From positions 620,001 to 684,000 of the forward strand of contig CAWFQH010000001.1 in NCBI GenBank assembly GCA_963817945.1: a stretch of 64,000 bases of DNA, written 5' to 3'. Positions within the stretch are counted from its first letter, which is position 1, and the number at the start of each line of letters is the position of its first letter. The notes below the pieces were generated by a model. That model saw only the letters and a list, made by a program, of their open reading frames with translations, made no database searches and was not told the DNA's origin. Of the stretch, positions 33,046 through 41,331 are shown piece after piece. The DNA is from VRUE01 sp963817945. Lineage in GTDB: Bacteria > Actinomycetota > Thermoleophilia > Solirubrobacterales > 70-9. The position numbers and the translations under genes are program-made.

Positions 33046-33088
33046 TCTACGAAACCGAAGGTCACAGGTTCGAATCCTGTCGGGCGCG
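33046..33088 (+). repeat. Distal att copy of tRNA-Arg(ACG) 3' portion
   Basis: Exact 43-bp copy of 28187-28229, from the anticodon loop to the discriminator. The preceding bases do not form the 5' half, so it is not a working tRNA. The stretch 32878-33045 before it shows no gene. Confidence 0.95.
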
Positions 33089-33092
33089 TTCG

Positions 33093-33121
33093 CGGAAACC
33101 CGCCTGGGAAGCGGGTTTCCG
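33093..33121 (+). terminator. Rho-independent terminator, probably native to tRNA-Arg
   Basis: CGGAAACCCGC at 33093-33103 pairs perfectly with GCGGGTTTCCG at 33111-33121, followed by TATTT. It lies 5 bases past the distal att repeat, where the original tRNA-Arg 3' flank should be. Confidence 0.82.
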
Positions 33122-33149
33122 TATTTGGGAGGCCCTAAAACGGCGGAAA

Positions 33150-33350
33150 ACGGTCCTGGGGGAAGGGCCAGCGCGAAGCGCTCTACGAACTGGTCCGCAA
33201 TCAGTTCGGCAGCATGCGGTGGAGCTCGCCGAAGACTTCCGCCTCCTGCAGGACATCGACTGGGGCAGGGAGGACGAGCGCGAGACGTTCGATCTGACGA
33301 TGTCGGCGAAGCTCAGTCGAGCCGCGGTTCGAGGAACTCTCGCTCGTTAA
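33150..33350 (+). pseudogene. Short coding remnant after the tRNA-Arg element
   Basis: A coding-like trace appears in two frames: REALYELVRNQF, then HAVELAEDFRLLQDIDWGRE continuing to a TAA at 33348. A frameshift near 33210 would join them. It has no clear start and no recognised family. Confidence 0.3.
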
Positions 33351-33366
33351 TCCCGAGAGGAAGGAA

Positions 33367-34677
33367 TCAATGATTCCCCAGGAGAACGGATTGCTTTTGG
33401 GCCTGGAACTCCTCGTCGCTCAAGGCACCGTCACGTCGCAGCGCGCTGAGTCGCTCGAGCTGCTCGAGCTGCTGCGCTGACGTCGCATCGCCGCGGCCGG
33501 CCTGGGCGCCCGCCCGTGCATGGAAGAGCTCGCGGGCGCGCGATCCGAGGCGTCCCACCCGCTCGTCCGGGAACTCGCTCATTGCCTGGCGACGTAGGGC
33601 CTCCGTTCCGACCGCGGACAGGACAGCAAACAGGAGGATGCCGAACGGTTTGCGGAAGGCGGCGACGGGCGCCCAGGCGATCAGCGCCAGCCAAATCGCG
33701 GCAGCTGCGCCGTAGGCACCGGCCCGCCGTTCGCGGAAGTACGGCGCGGCCTCACGCCGCAAAGCCGTGGCCGGCGCCGTGCTGCCGGCCAGCCAGGCGC
33801 CGATCACCGCCAGGATCCCGAAGGCGATCGCCGAGACGGCGACGGTGACGAGCAGGGAGGTGCCTATGTCCCAGGTGGCTTCCACCGCCGGCTCGACCGA
33901 CGCGGTCTTTGCCAGGGAGCCGGTTACCGCGCTTCCGACCAGCTCCCGGACCAGGAGTGCGAGCACCCCGGCGATGATGAAGCCAAAGCCAGTGGCTCGC
34001 ACCGCCTCGCGCCGGCGGCTTCGAGCCAGATAGATGGCGCTCCCGTAGAGCAGGATCAGGAGCGCCGTGAGGACGACCGGCAGTTTGCGGATCGCCTTCG
34101 CAACCTCCTGGGCGGTCGAGAGCTGCTCGGAGTCGAGGACTTTCAGTTCGCCGGCATCCTCAGGCAGTTTCGCGGTCAGGTCCGCCGGCACGCCGGCCTG
34201 CTCGCCGATCTGCGTGACGACGGTGCCGAGCTGGAGCGTGACTTCTCCCTCTCCGGTCGAGACGAGGGTGCCTCCCCCGCCGATCACCTTCAGGAACTGC
34301 TCGTGGGCGGCGCGATTCGCCTCGGCCCAAATCGCCTGGATCTGCGACGTCGTCAGGGCTCGTTCGGCGACCTGCTGGGCCAGCTGGCGCAGGCCGCCAG
34401 CCGCGGGACCGGCGAGTGCCCGTACCGGTGGTGGCAGCGCCTTTTGCAGCTCCGCTTCGACGTCCACGTTGGCGTAGAGCTGAGTGACGAGGAAAGTCGC
34501 CAGCTGGGTCTGGACCTCCTCGTTCTCGAGCAGCTCGCTGCTCGTATCGACCCAGTTGTCGGTGTTCATCACCTGGCGATTGACCCAGAACGAGAAGATG
34601 GCGACGAACGTGAGGACGGTGGCGGCGACCAGCAGCAAGGCGACCGTCGTGCGGTGTGGCCGGTCGACCGCGTCCAA
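33367..34677 (-). CDS. Membrane protein with C-terminal SHOCT domain
   Basis: A 436-aa protein. One N-terminal helix (TVALLLVAATVLTFVAIFSF) is followed by a large extracytoplasmic domain (about 40-195) with conserved-looking NTDNWVDTSSELLENEEVQT, then about five helices, and a C-terminal SHOCT module (LEQLERLSALRRDGALSDEE). The extracytoplasmic part resembles families common in Solirubrobacter-like genomes. The function is unknown. Confidence 0.75.
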   Translation of the reverse strand: MDAVDRPHRTTVALLLVAATVLTFVAIFSFWVNRQVMNTDNWVDTSSELLENEEVQTQLATFLVTQLYANVDVEAELQKALPPPVRALAGPAAGGLRQLAQQVAERALTTSQIQAIWAEANRAAHEQFLKVIGGGGTLVSTGEGEVTLQLGTVVTQIGEQAGVPADLTAKLPEDAGELKVLDSEQLSTAQEVAKAIRKLPVVLTALLILLYGSAIYLARSRRREAVRATGFGFIIAGVLALLVRELVGSAVTGSLAKTASVEPAVEATWDIGTSLLVTVAVSAIAFGILAVIGAWLAGSTAPATALRREAAPYFRERRAGAYGAAAAIWLALIAWAPVAAFRKPFGILLFAVLSAVGTEALRRQAMSEFPDERVGRLGSRARELFHARAGAQAGRGDATSAQQLEQLERLSALRRDGALSDEEFQAQKQSVLLGNH

Positions 34678-34782
34678 TCCGGGCCTCCTTTCGTCAGCGG
34701 CGCGGCCCGTGCGCCAACGATCGCCCAGTGAGGATCGCCTTCGACAGAACTAAACTTAGATCCTGGCCGCTGGCCAAGCAAG

Positions 34783-35475
34783 TCAGTCTGTCCGCTGCGA
34801 TCGGAGACAGGCTCCTGGCGGTCGTTCTTCCGTGACCTGGGTCGCCAGAGGTTGACCAGCCCCGCGATCAGGGTGCCCAGGAAGATCTGCCCCAAAAGCA
34901 TCTCCAATCCGGCAAGCAGCTATCCGGGCTGCGCCGCTGGCACGAGGTTTCCGTATCCGGTCGTCGTCAGCGTCGTAAAAGCTGAAGAAGATGAAGTCCC
35001 CCGTTTGAGATCCCCGGCCTTCCGCGAAGAAAGCTCCGGCCTGGAGGCGGTCGATCGCCACGTAGAGCGAGGTGAAAAGCAGTCCGAAGATCATGTATAC
35101 GCTGATCGCACCCAGAATCGTGCGAAAGCTGACCTCGGTATGCCCCAACACGGTTCTGAGAATGCTCGCCGTCGCCGCAATGAGCAGAAGCGTCTGGATC
35201 TCGGCCGAGGCGCCGAGGAGGTCGGCGTCCCCCGACAGGGTCGCCGCTGCCGCGAGAGCGATCGCGACGAGCGCGACCGCGACTCCGATCCGCACCCCTC
35301 GCGCCCCGACGCGGGCGCTGCCAAATGCGACGGCGGCCCTCGAACAGCCCAACGTGGTTATCCCGACGGCGCCCCATCCGGAATAGCGCGTCAGCGAGGC
35401 CAGGACATAGGTGGCGATTACGAGGAGGAGAACGAGGCCGAAGGCATCGGTGACCTCATGGCATAACCCGCCCAT
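34783..35475 (-). pseudogene. Two-TM potassium channel-like gene, broken at the filter
   Basis: The N-terminal part has four or more helices and ends in the pore helix near GDFIFFSF. An extra T in the TTTT run (34977-34980) then shifts the frame; restoring it gives TTLTTTGYGNLVP, the K+ selectivity filter. In that restored frame an in-frame TAG at 34920-34922 stops translation, after which LLAGLEMLLGQIFLGTLIAG (last helix) continues. Two lesions make a real pseudogene likely. It belongs to the minus-strand run starting at 38302. Confidence 0.82.
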
Positions 35476-35495
35476 CTCTGCCCGGGCATCGGAGC

Positions 35496-37085
35496 TCAGC
35501 CCGGCGCGGCGCCGGCGACCGCGGCGGAAGGCGTGGGATCTGGCAGGCGGAGCATGCGGATGGAAGCGAAGAGGCCGATCAGGGCGGAGAGAAGCGGAAC
35601 TAACAGCGCCACCTGAAGGGCGAGCGGCCTCGCGTCCGTATTGATGCTGACGATCTCCTCGCGAACGTCCTCGGGCTGGCCGGCAAGCAGTTCCTCCAGC
35701 TGGGCGTTGCTCATCACCTGCGCGTCGTCCTCCAGCGCATCGGCGACCCGCTGCTGCTCTGGGGGGCTCAGCACATTGCTCGCCTCCGACTGCTGGGTGA
35801 AGGCGATCGAGAGTGCGGCCAGCATGATCGCGCCGCCGAACGCCAACCCCAGGGAAAGGCCGAAGGAGCCGGTCGCCGAGTTGACGCCGGCTGCCTCACC
35901 GACGCGCTCCTCCGAGATCGGCGAAAGGGTGTAGTTGTTGAGCTGGGAGACCAGCAGGCCGAGCCCCGCTCCTGCGAGCACTAGTGGGGCGACGAGATAC
36001 CAGCCGGTGTCCGCGCGCGGGACGATCGGGATCAGCAGAGCCATCGCCGCCAGGAGCAGCGCGAAGCCGGCCAGGATGAGGCTGCTGGGCCGACGCTTCC
36101 CCGCCTTTCTCCCGGCAACCAGCGCCACCGCGAACATGGTGAGGGAGAGCGGCGCGAGCGACAGGCCCGCCTGCATCGCGTCGTACTCGAGCACCATCTG
36201 CAGGTAGATCGGCAGCGCGATCAGCATTCCGCCGAGGGCGATCTGCTGGAGGATTCCCTGTGAGATCCCGAAGCTGAACAGCCTCGATTCGAACAGGTGC
36301 GGATCGAGCAGGGCGGGCCTGCCCTCGCGCTTGCGCCGCAAAAGCCAATAGACCAGGGCGCCCATCGCGATCAGCCCAGCCGCCAGGAGCGCGCCCACGG
36401 ACTCGCCGCCCTCCTGCCAGGCGAGGATGCCGAGCACGAGGCCGCCCATGCCCAGGACCGAGAGGACCGAGCCGACTTTGTCCACGCCCCGCTCGCCCGT
36501 GTAAGGAACGTCGCGGAGCAGCCGCCGGCTGCCGAAGAGGACGACGGCGATGAGGACGGCCTCGAGCATGAAGCCGACGCGCCAGGACAGGTAGGTGGTG
36601 AGGAAGCCTCCGAGCAGGGGCCCGATGGCGGCGGCGATCGCCGCCGAGGCTCCGACCAGGGCATAGGCCTTCGCCTGGGCGGCCCCTTCGAAGTTGCCGT
36701 GGATCAGGGACTGCATCGCGGGCAGGTACAGCGAGGCGCCGAGGCCGCCGATCACCGCCCAGAAGATGATGATCGCGGCCAGGCCCTGGGCGACCACCAT
36801 CGCCAGCGCACCCGACACGTACAGAAGCAGGCCGAGGACGTAGGCCCGTTTGCGGCCGAAGAGGTCGCCGATCTTGCTGCCGATAAGGATGAAGGCGGCG
36901 GAGACGAGCGCCTCGATCGCGACCGCCGACTGCACGCCGCTCACGGTCGTGTCGAGGTCCCTGACGACCGCGGAGATCGAGACGTTCATCAGCGAGGTGT
37001 CGATGACGAACACGAACATCGCCATCGCCAGCAGCGAGGCGAGCCGTCGATCGCTCGCCGTTCCCTCGGCTGCGCCGTCGCTCAC
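35496..37085 (-). CDS. DHA2-family (14-TM) MFS efflux transporter
   Basis: A 529-aa EmrB/QacA-type transporter. The first helix begins LASLLAMAMFVFVIDTSLMN with the DHA2 Asp; GSKIGDLFGRKRAYVLGLLL is motif A; GASAAIAAAIGPLLGGFLTT is the antiporter motif C. A large loop (about 420-490) precedes the last helix. GTG at 37085 starts one base after the DUF1269 stop (TGATG), showing coupling. It probably exports a drug or toxic organic compound. Confidence 0.9.
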   Translation of the reverse strand: MSDGAAEGTASDRRLASLLAMAMFVFVIDTSLMNVSISAVVRDLDTTVSGVQSAVAIEALVSAAFILIGSKIGDLFGRKRAYVLGLLLYVSGALAMVVAQGLAAIIIFWAVIGGLGASLYLPAMQSLIHGNFEGAAQAKAYALVGASAAIAAAIGPLLGGFLTTYLSWRVGFMLEAVLIAVVLFGSRRLLRDVPYTGERGVDKVGSVLSVLGMGGLVLGILAWQEGGESVGALLAAGLIAMGALVYWLLRRKREGRPALLDPHLFESRLFSFGISQGILQQIALGGMLIALPIYLQMVLEYDAMQAGLSLAPLSLTMFAVALVAGRKAGKRRPSSLILAGFALLLAAMALLIPIVPRADTGWYLVAPLVLAGAGLGLLVSQLNNYTLSPISEERVGEAAGVNSATGSFGLSLGLAFGGAIMLAALSIAFTQQSEASNVLSPPEQQRVADALEDDAQVMSNAQLEELLAGQPEDVREEIVSINTDARPLALQVALLVPLLSALIGLFASIRMLRLPDPTPSAAVAGAAPG

Positions 37086-37086
37086 A

Positions 37087-37586
37087 TCAAGCCCGCCGCT
37101 CGGCTGCGGCGAGTGCGTCCGCAAGCTGCCCCTCCACCTCACCGCTCAGCGACGTTCGGATCACCTGTCCGTGCTCCTTGACGTGCGGCAGGGCCTTCTC
37201 GGGGTCGAAGTCGCGTGCCAGGAAGATCAGCGCGGCACGGCCCGGCTCCAAGTTCTCACTCAGCTCCTTGACGAAGCTCTCGGCCACCCCGGCGTCCCCG
37301 AACATCGTCTTCCAGATGGCGCCGCCGGCGAGCGCGCCCGCGGCCAGGCCGAACAGCGGCGCCATCAGCAGGTAGCCGATCAGGCCGCCCCAGATCGCCC
37401 CGCCGACCGCCGCGCCGCCGACGCCACTGCTGCCCTGGCGGACCTCCAACGTGCCGTCCTCGTCGCGGACCATCACGACTGCGTCCTCGACCTCGATCAC
37501 GCCGTCCGCGACGCCTTTGCGCAGTTCTCGTGAGCCCGCTCGACCGCTGCCTGGTCGGGGTAGGCGATCGCGATCAGCTCGCTCAC
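37087..37586 (-). pseudogene. DUF1269 membrane protein, frameshifted near the N-terminus
   Basis: From GTG 37586 the frame reads SELIAIAYPDQAAVERAHE, then breaks at 37521-37531; the correct continuation LRKGVADGVIEVEDAVVMV is in the next frame and runs to 37087. The remainder has a glycine-rich membrane segment (GGAAVGGAIWGGLIGYLLMA) and the DUF1269 C-terminus. One missing or extra base explains it, so sequencing error is possible. The gene begins one base after the SHOCT gene stop. Confidence 0.8.
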
Positions 37587-37587
37587 G

Positions 37588-37851
37588 CTAGCTCCCCAGC
37601 AGCTTTGCCTTCTGCGCTGCGAACTCCTCCTCGGTGAGGATGCCCTGCGCTTTCAGCTCGCCCAGCTCCTTCAGCTGAGCGATGGTCGAGTCGCCAGCGG
37701 GAGCGGCCGCGGGAGCTTCAGCCTGGGGTGCCGCGGCGGGTTCCTGCTCGGACCAGCGTTCGCCCTGACGGCGCGAGACCCGGTTGCTGACGGCGGTGGC
37801 AGTGCCGGCGATGGCCGCGGTGCGGGCGACGCCTCGAAGTAGTCCTGGCAT
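37588..37851 (-). CDS. Small SHOCT-domain protein
   Basis: An 87-aa protein: a short glycine/alanine-rich N-terminus (MPGLLRGVARTAAIAGTATA), an Ala/Pro/Glu linker and a C-terminal SHOCT module (LKELGELKAQGILTEEEFAA). AGGAG precedes ATG 37851. SHOCT modules are short oligomerisation or membrane-association helices. It lies between DUF6325 and DUF1269 genes in one run. Confidence 0.82.
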   Translation of the reverse strand: MPGLLRGVARTAAIAGTATAVSNRVSRRQGERWSEQEPAAAPQAEAPAAAPAGDSTIAQLKELGELKAQGILTEEEFAAQKAKLLGS

Positions 37852-37864
37852 CGGGAATCTCCTC

Positions 37865-38302
37865 TCAGGCGTTTGCCTCGGCCGCGTCGAGCGCGGCGAG
37901 GACGGCTTGGACGGGGATGCGACCGCTGGCGGCCAGCTGGCCGCCGGAGCGGCGGACGGCGGTGGCAAAAGGCGCGGCCCAGGTGTTCTCGAAGACCAGC
38001 AGCGCGGCGGCGGTGCCGGGCTCCATCGCCCCGCCGGCCTCGTCGATGTCCTCATCTGAGAGAAGCCCGGAGGGGGCGCCTTCGAAGACCGCCAGCTCGG
38101 CGACCTCGCCGCCGACGTCGGCGATCTCCAATCCGCGGATCGTCCCGTCCTCGGTCTTCTCGATGAAGGTGAGGTCGAGGATGCGGATCAGACCGCGGTC
38201 GACGAGGTCGATCAGGTGCGGCGCCACCTCACCGTTGGGCTGGCGCCCTGGCCACTCGACCAGGATGTAGTCGATCGGCCCCATCTCGTCGAGCTGCGGC
38301 AT
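37865..38302 (-). CDS. DUF6325-type protein
   Basis: A 145-aa protein with the pattern GPIDYILVEWPGRQPNGEVA, HLIDLVDRGLIRILDLTFIE and a C-terminal amphipathic region around GTAAALLVFENTWAAPFATA. It matches actinobacterial proteins annotated DUF6325, often next to SHOCT and DUF1269 genes as here. GGAGG stands 6 bases before ATG 38302. First gene of the minus-strand run. The 244-bp gap upstream (38303-38546) contains an inverted repeat GATCGT-TG-ACGATC at 38322-38335, possibly regulatory, and nothing else evident. Confidence 0.75.
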   Translation of the reverse strand: MPQLDEMGPIDYILVEWPGRQPNGEVAPHLIDLVDRGLIRILDLTFIEKTEDGTIRGLEIADVGGEVAELAVFEGAPSGLLSDEDIDEAGGAMEPGTAAALLVFENTWAAPFATAVRRSGGQLAASGRIPVQAVLAALDAAEANA

Positions 38303-38546
38303 GTGTATCCCTCCTGGTCGTGATCGTTGACGATCGCCTCAAAACATTCGACCGGCCTACCGTAGACGATCGCTCCGCAGCGACCTAATCGAGCTGGATC
38401 GGCGGCGGCGGTTCGCGTGCAGTTCCCTGTCGGCAGTTGATTCGGGTCCGGGCAGGCCATATCTTCTTTATCGATCAGTGCTGGTGGCAGGGGCGCTGAA
38501 CTGGAGAAGAGATAACGGCCTACGGGCCATTGCGAAAGGAGCCTCC

Positions 38547-38966
38547 ATGGAGGCCAGTGCCCCCTCAGAAGGACGTGACTACGAGCGGCGGGTGGAGGAA
38601 CGGCAGCCAACCGGCTGGACCGTCTTCGCCGGTGCCCTCTTGTTCATCGTCGGATCGCTTGACGCCCTTTGGGGCTTGGCGGGAGTCCTCAACGACGAAA
38701 TCGTCTTCGTCGGCGGTCAGGGCGTGATGATCGCCGACGTCACGACCTGGGGCTGGATACACCTCATCCTCGGCTCGATCGTCGCCAGCACCGGGCTCGG
38801 GCTGTTCGCCGGCGCCAATTGGGCTCGTATGGCGGCGATCTTCTTCGTCACCATCAACACGGTCGCCCAGATCGTCTGGTTCCCCGCCGCCCCGCTGTGG
38901 GCGTTCCTGATGATCATCCTCAACGTGACGATCATCTACCAGCTGACCGCGCGTTGGGTGGACTGA
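38547..38966 (+). CDS. DUF7144-like four-helix membrane protein
   Basis: A 139-aa protein with four hydrophobic helices (VFAGALLFIVGSLDALWGLA; IHLILGSIVASTGLGLFAGA; a third through AAIFFVTINTVAQIVWFP; a last LWAFLMIILNVTIIYQLTA). The GW-x-x-F-AG start and acidic N-terminus match a widespread actinobacterial family of unknown function. AAAGGA precedes ATG 38547. It is 2 bases upstream of the SHOCT gene. Confidence 0.75.
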   Translation: MEASAPSEGRDYERRVEERQPTGWTVFAGALLFIVGSLDALWGLAGVLNDEIVFVGGQGVMIADVTTWGWIHLILGSIVASTGLGLFAGANWARMAAIFFVTINTVAQIVWFPAAPLWAFLMIILNVTIIYQLTARWVD

Positions 38967-38968
38967 CC

Positions 38969-39361
38969 ATGCTGCCGATCGCAGACATCAGCTTCGGGGA
39001 AGCGCTCCTGCTCATGTTGGAGTTCTTCCTCTTCGTCGCCTGGCTATGGATTCTCTTCGCGATCGTGGGAGACCTCTTCCGCGATCACGAGCTGTCGGGT
39101 TGGGGCAAAGCGGGGTGGGTCTTCGCCCTGCTGATCCTGCCCTTCCTCGGGGCGTTGATCTACCTGATCGCCCGCGGGGACGGGATGCGCGAGCGCACGA
39201 TCAAAGCGCAGGAGGACGCAAAAGGTCAGTTCGACACCTACATCCGCCAGCAGGCCCACAGCTCGCCCGCGGACGAGCTGCACAAGCTGAACGAGCTGAG
39301 GGAGAAAGGGGCGCTCTCGCCCGAGGAGTTCGAGCGAGCGAAGGCCAAGCTCCTTAGCTGA
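38969..39361 (+). CDS. PLDc_N-like membrane protein with SHOCT tail
   Basis: A 130-aa protein with two helices (LLLMLEFFLFVAWLWILFAI; GWVFALLILPFLGALIYLIA) in the PLDc_N (cardiolipin-synthase N-terminal) arrangement, a soluble linker and a C-terminal SHOCT module (LHKLNELREKGALSPEEFER). ATG at 38969 follows the upstream stop by 2 bases. It is convergent with the AI-2E-type gene. Confidence 0.82.
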   Translation: MLPIADISFGEALLLMLEFFLFVAWLWILFAIVGDLFRDHELSGWGKAGWVFALLILPFLGALIYLIARGDGMRERTIKAQEDAKGQFDTYIRQQAHSSPADELHKLNELREKGALSPEEFERAKAKLLS

Positions 39362-39364
39362 CGT

Positions 39365-40519
39365 TCAGCCAGGCTGCTCGCTCCCTGCGGCCGCGGTGAG
39401 ATCGGCTGAGATCCTCACCGCGGCCGAGAGGAGCGGCGCCGCCAGCACCAAGCCGACGGTGCCGAAGAGGCAGCCGCCGGCGATCGTCACGATCAGCACC
39501 GCAAGCGGGTGCAGCTTCAGTGCCGCGCCGTAGGCGATCGGCTGCACCAGCTGCTGCAGGACGCCGTTGGCCAGGAGCACCACCACGCCCATCGCGATCG
39601 CCACCTCAGTCCCCTGCCCGCCGAGGGCGATGAGGACGGCGAAGCCGCCGGCGGTCCAGGCGCCGATGTAGGGGACGTAGCCGCCGAGGAAGGTGACGAT
39701 CGCGATCGTCCCGGCGAGCGGCACGCCGAGCAGCAACGCGCCCGCCCCCACGATCAGCGTGCTCCAGGCGGCGACTATCGTCACCCCGAGGAAGTAGCCG
39801 CGCATGCTTCCTGCGACCCGGCCGAGGATCGAACGGGCCACCGGCACCGGGACGCCGAGGTGGCGCTCGACGAAGGCGCCAATCTGCGGGCCGTCCTTGA
39901 GCAGGAAGAAGAGGCTGAGCGCGGTGAAGGAGAGGAAGACCGCCAGCGAGGCGAGCCGCTCGATGCCGGCCAGCAATCCCTGGGTGAGGGCCTGGAAGGC
40001 GGCGCTCACCGAGGCGCCGGCCTCAGCATTGGCGTCGGCGGCGGCCGGCGCCTCGACGCCGAGGTCCCGCGCCCATGACTCGAGCGCGCTCACACCTTCC
40101 TGAAGCCGCGCGGAGAGCCCATCGGACTGGCTCGTGATCCCGCCGAGGACGATCAGGCCCACACCCACCGCGATGACGACAATCGCAAGCAGGACGAGGC
40201 CGGCGCCCGCGGCGCGGGGGATACGGTGGCGGCTGAGCCAGTCGACCAGCGGCGAGGCGACGGAGGCGATGATTCCCGCGGTGATCACCGGCATCACGAT
40301 CGCTTGGGTAAGGGAGAGGAGCCCAATCGCCCCGACCAGCGCCGCCGCGATGCCGACTAGAAGCCACGCCGAGTAGCCCAGGTCTCGCAGCCAATTCGGC
40401 GCGGCGAAGATCCCGCTCAGGGCGCCGGGTTCGATTTCGATGACTTCCTCTTCGGCTGCCTCCGGCCCGCCGTCAGATCGTCGCGGGCGCCTGCGGAATA
40501 TCTGCCGTCGCTCTCTCAT
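39365..40519 (-). CDS. AI-2E family transporter
   Basis: A 384-aa protein with about eight helices. Helices 1-3 are near the N-terminus (LGYSAWLLVGIAAALVGAIG and following), a central soluble segment spans about 140-185, and the C-terminal block has FLGGYVPYIGAWTAGGFAVL and the final GTVGLVLAAPLLSAA, hallmarks of the AI-2E/PerM family. Members export small molecules or ions; the substrate is not predictable. Confidence 0.88.
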   Translation of the reverse strand: MRERRQIFRRRPRRSDGGPEAAEEEVIEIEPGALSGIFAAPNWLRDLGYSAWLLVGIAAALVGAIGLLSLTQAIVMPVITAGIIASVASPLVDWLSRHRIPRAAGAGLVLLAIVVIAVGVGLIVLGGITSQSDGLSARLQEGVSALESWARDLGVEAPAAADANAEAGASVSAAFQALTQGLLAGIERLASLAVFLSFTALSLFFLLKDGPQIGAFVERHLGVPVPVARSILGRVAGSMRGYFLGVTIVAAWSTLIVGAGALLLGVPLAGTIAIVTFLGGYVPYIGAWTAGGFAVLIALGGQGTEVAIAMGVVVLLANGVLQQLVQPIAYGAALKLHPLAVLIVTIAGGCLFGTVGLVLAAPLLSAAVRISADLTAAAGSEQPG

Positions 40520-40572
40520 CCGCTCACCCTCTCACCCTGGGCGGCGTTTCGCGCCCCATACTCGACAGCAGC

Positions 40573-41331
40573 ATGGACTCCCCTGACAACGTCACCTACG
40601 TCGGGCACGCGACGGCCCTGATCGAAATCGATGGGGTTCGCCTCCTGACCGATCCCGTACTGCGAGGGCACGTCGGCCCTCTGGTTCGCCACGGGTCCGC
40701 GCCGTCGCCGCAGACGAGGGAGAGCATCGACGCCGTCCTGATCTCCCACCTGCACCGCGACCACGCGGACCTCGGTTCGCTGCGCATGCTCAGGCGCGAG
40801 GTGCAAATGCTGGTGCCGCTCGGCTCGCGGCGGTTCTTCGAGCGCCACGGTTTCACGGCCGTCACGGAGCTGGAACCGGGGAAGTCCAGCAGCGTCGGTC
40901 GCCTCACGGTGACCGCGGTCGATGCGCACCACGACGGTGGCGGGCGTCGGCACGCCTCTCGTGCGCAGTGCCTCGGCTTTCTGATCGGCGGCCGGCGAAA
41001 CGTCTACTTCGCCGGCGACACCGATCTCTTCGAGGGGATGGTGGCGCTCGCTCCCGATCTCGACCTGGCGCTGCTGCCGATCTGGGGATGGGGTCCGACG
41101 CTCGGTTCCGGTCACCTCGACCCGGAGCGAGCCGCGCAGGCCGCCGCACTGCTGTCCCCTCGCTTGGTCGTGCCGATTCATTGGGGCACGCTCTATCCCC
41201 TTGGCCTCGCCCGCTTCCGCCCCGACCAGCTGCGGCTCCCCGGCGAGCGATTCGCCTCCTTCATGCGTGAACTGGCCCCTCACGTCGGCCCCCGCGTGCT
41301 TTCGCCGGGGGAGTCGACCTCGCTCGCGTAG
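40573..41331 (+). CDS. Metallo-beta-lactamase-fold hydrolase (UlaG/NAPE-PLD-like)
   Basis: A 252-aa protein. N-terminal VTYVGHATALIEIDGVRLLT, metal site SHLHRDHAD, further ligands His in AVDAHHDGG, Asp in YFAGDTDLF and His in VVPIHWGTLYPLG. This set matches the UlaG/NAPE-PLD branch, which cleaves phosphodiester or lactone bonds. The last 52 bases overlap the end of the convergent phosphodiesterase gene. Confidence 0.87.
   Translation: MDSPDNVTYVGHATALIEIDGVRLLTDPVLRGHVGPLVRHGSAPSPQTRESIDAVLISHLHRDHADLGSLRMLRREVQMLVPLGSRRFFERHGFTAVTELEPGKSSSVGRLTVTAVDAHHDGGGRRHASRAQCLGFLIGGRRNVYFAGDTDLFEGMVALAPDLDLALLPIWGWGPTLGSGHLDPERAAQAAALLSPRLVVPIHWGTLYPLGLARFRPDQLRLPGERFASFMRELAPHVGPRVLSPGESTSLA

Larger units (their letters stand above)
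28187..33088. mobile_element. 4.9-kb integrative element at tRNA-Arg(ACG)
   Basis: Bounded by exact 43-bp repeats of the tRNA 3' portion. Contents in order: a frameshifted tyrosine integrase next to the tRNA, a PD-(D/E)XK-like gene, a minus-strand pair (Ser/Thr kinase and an overlapping 395-aa protein), and a divergent toxin-antitoxin pair. The native tRNA terminator hairpin is found just past the distal repeat, as expected if the element separated the tRNA from its original flank. No replication or transfer gene is present. Confidence 0.9.

Noticed and set aside
33046..33088. Second tRNA-Arg gene
   Set aside because: Only the 3' 43 bases match; the sequence before it cannot form the acceptor or D arm, so it is an att repeat.
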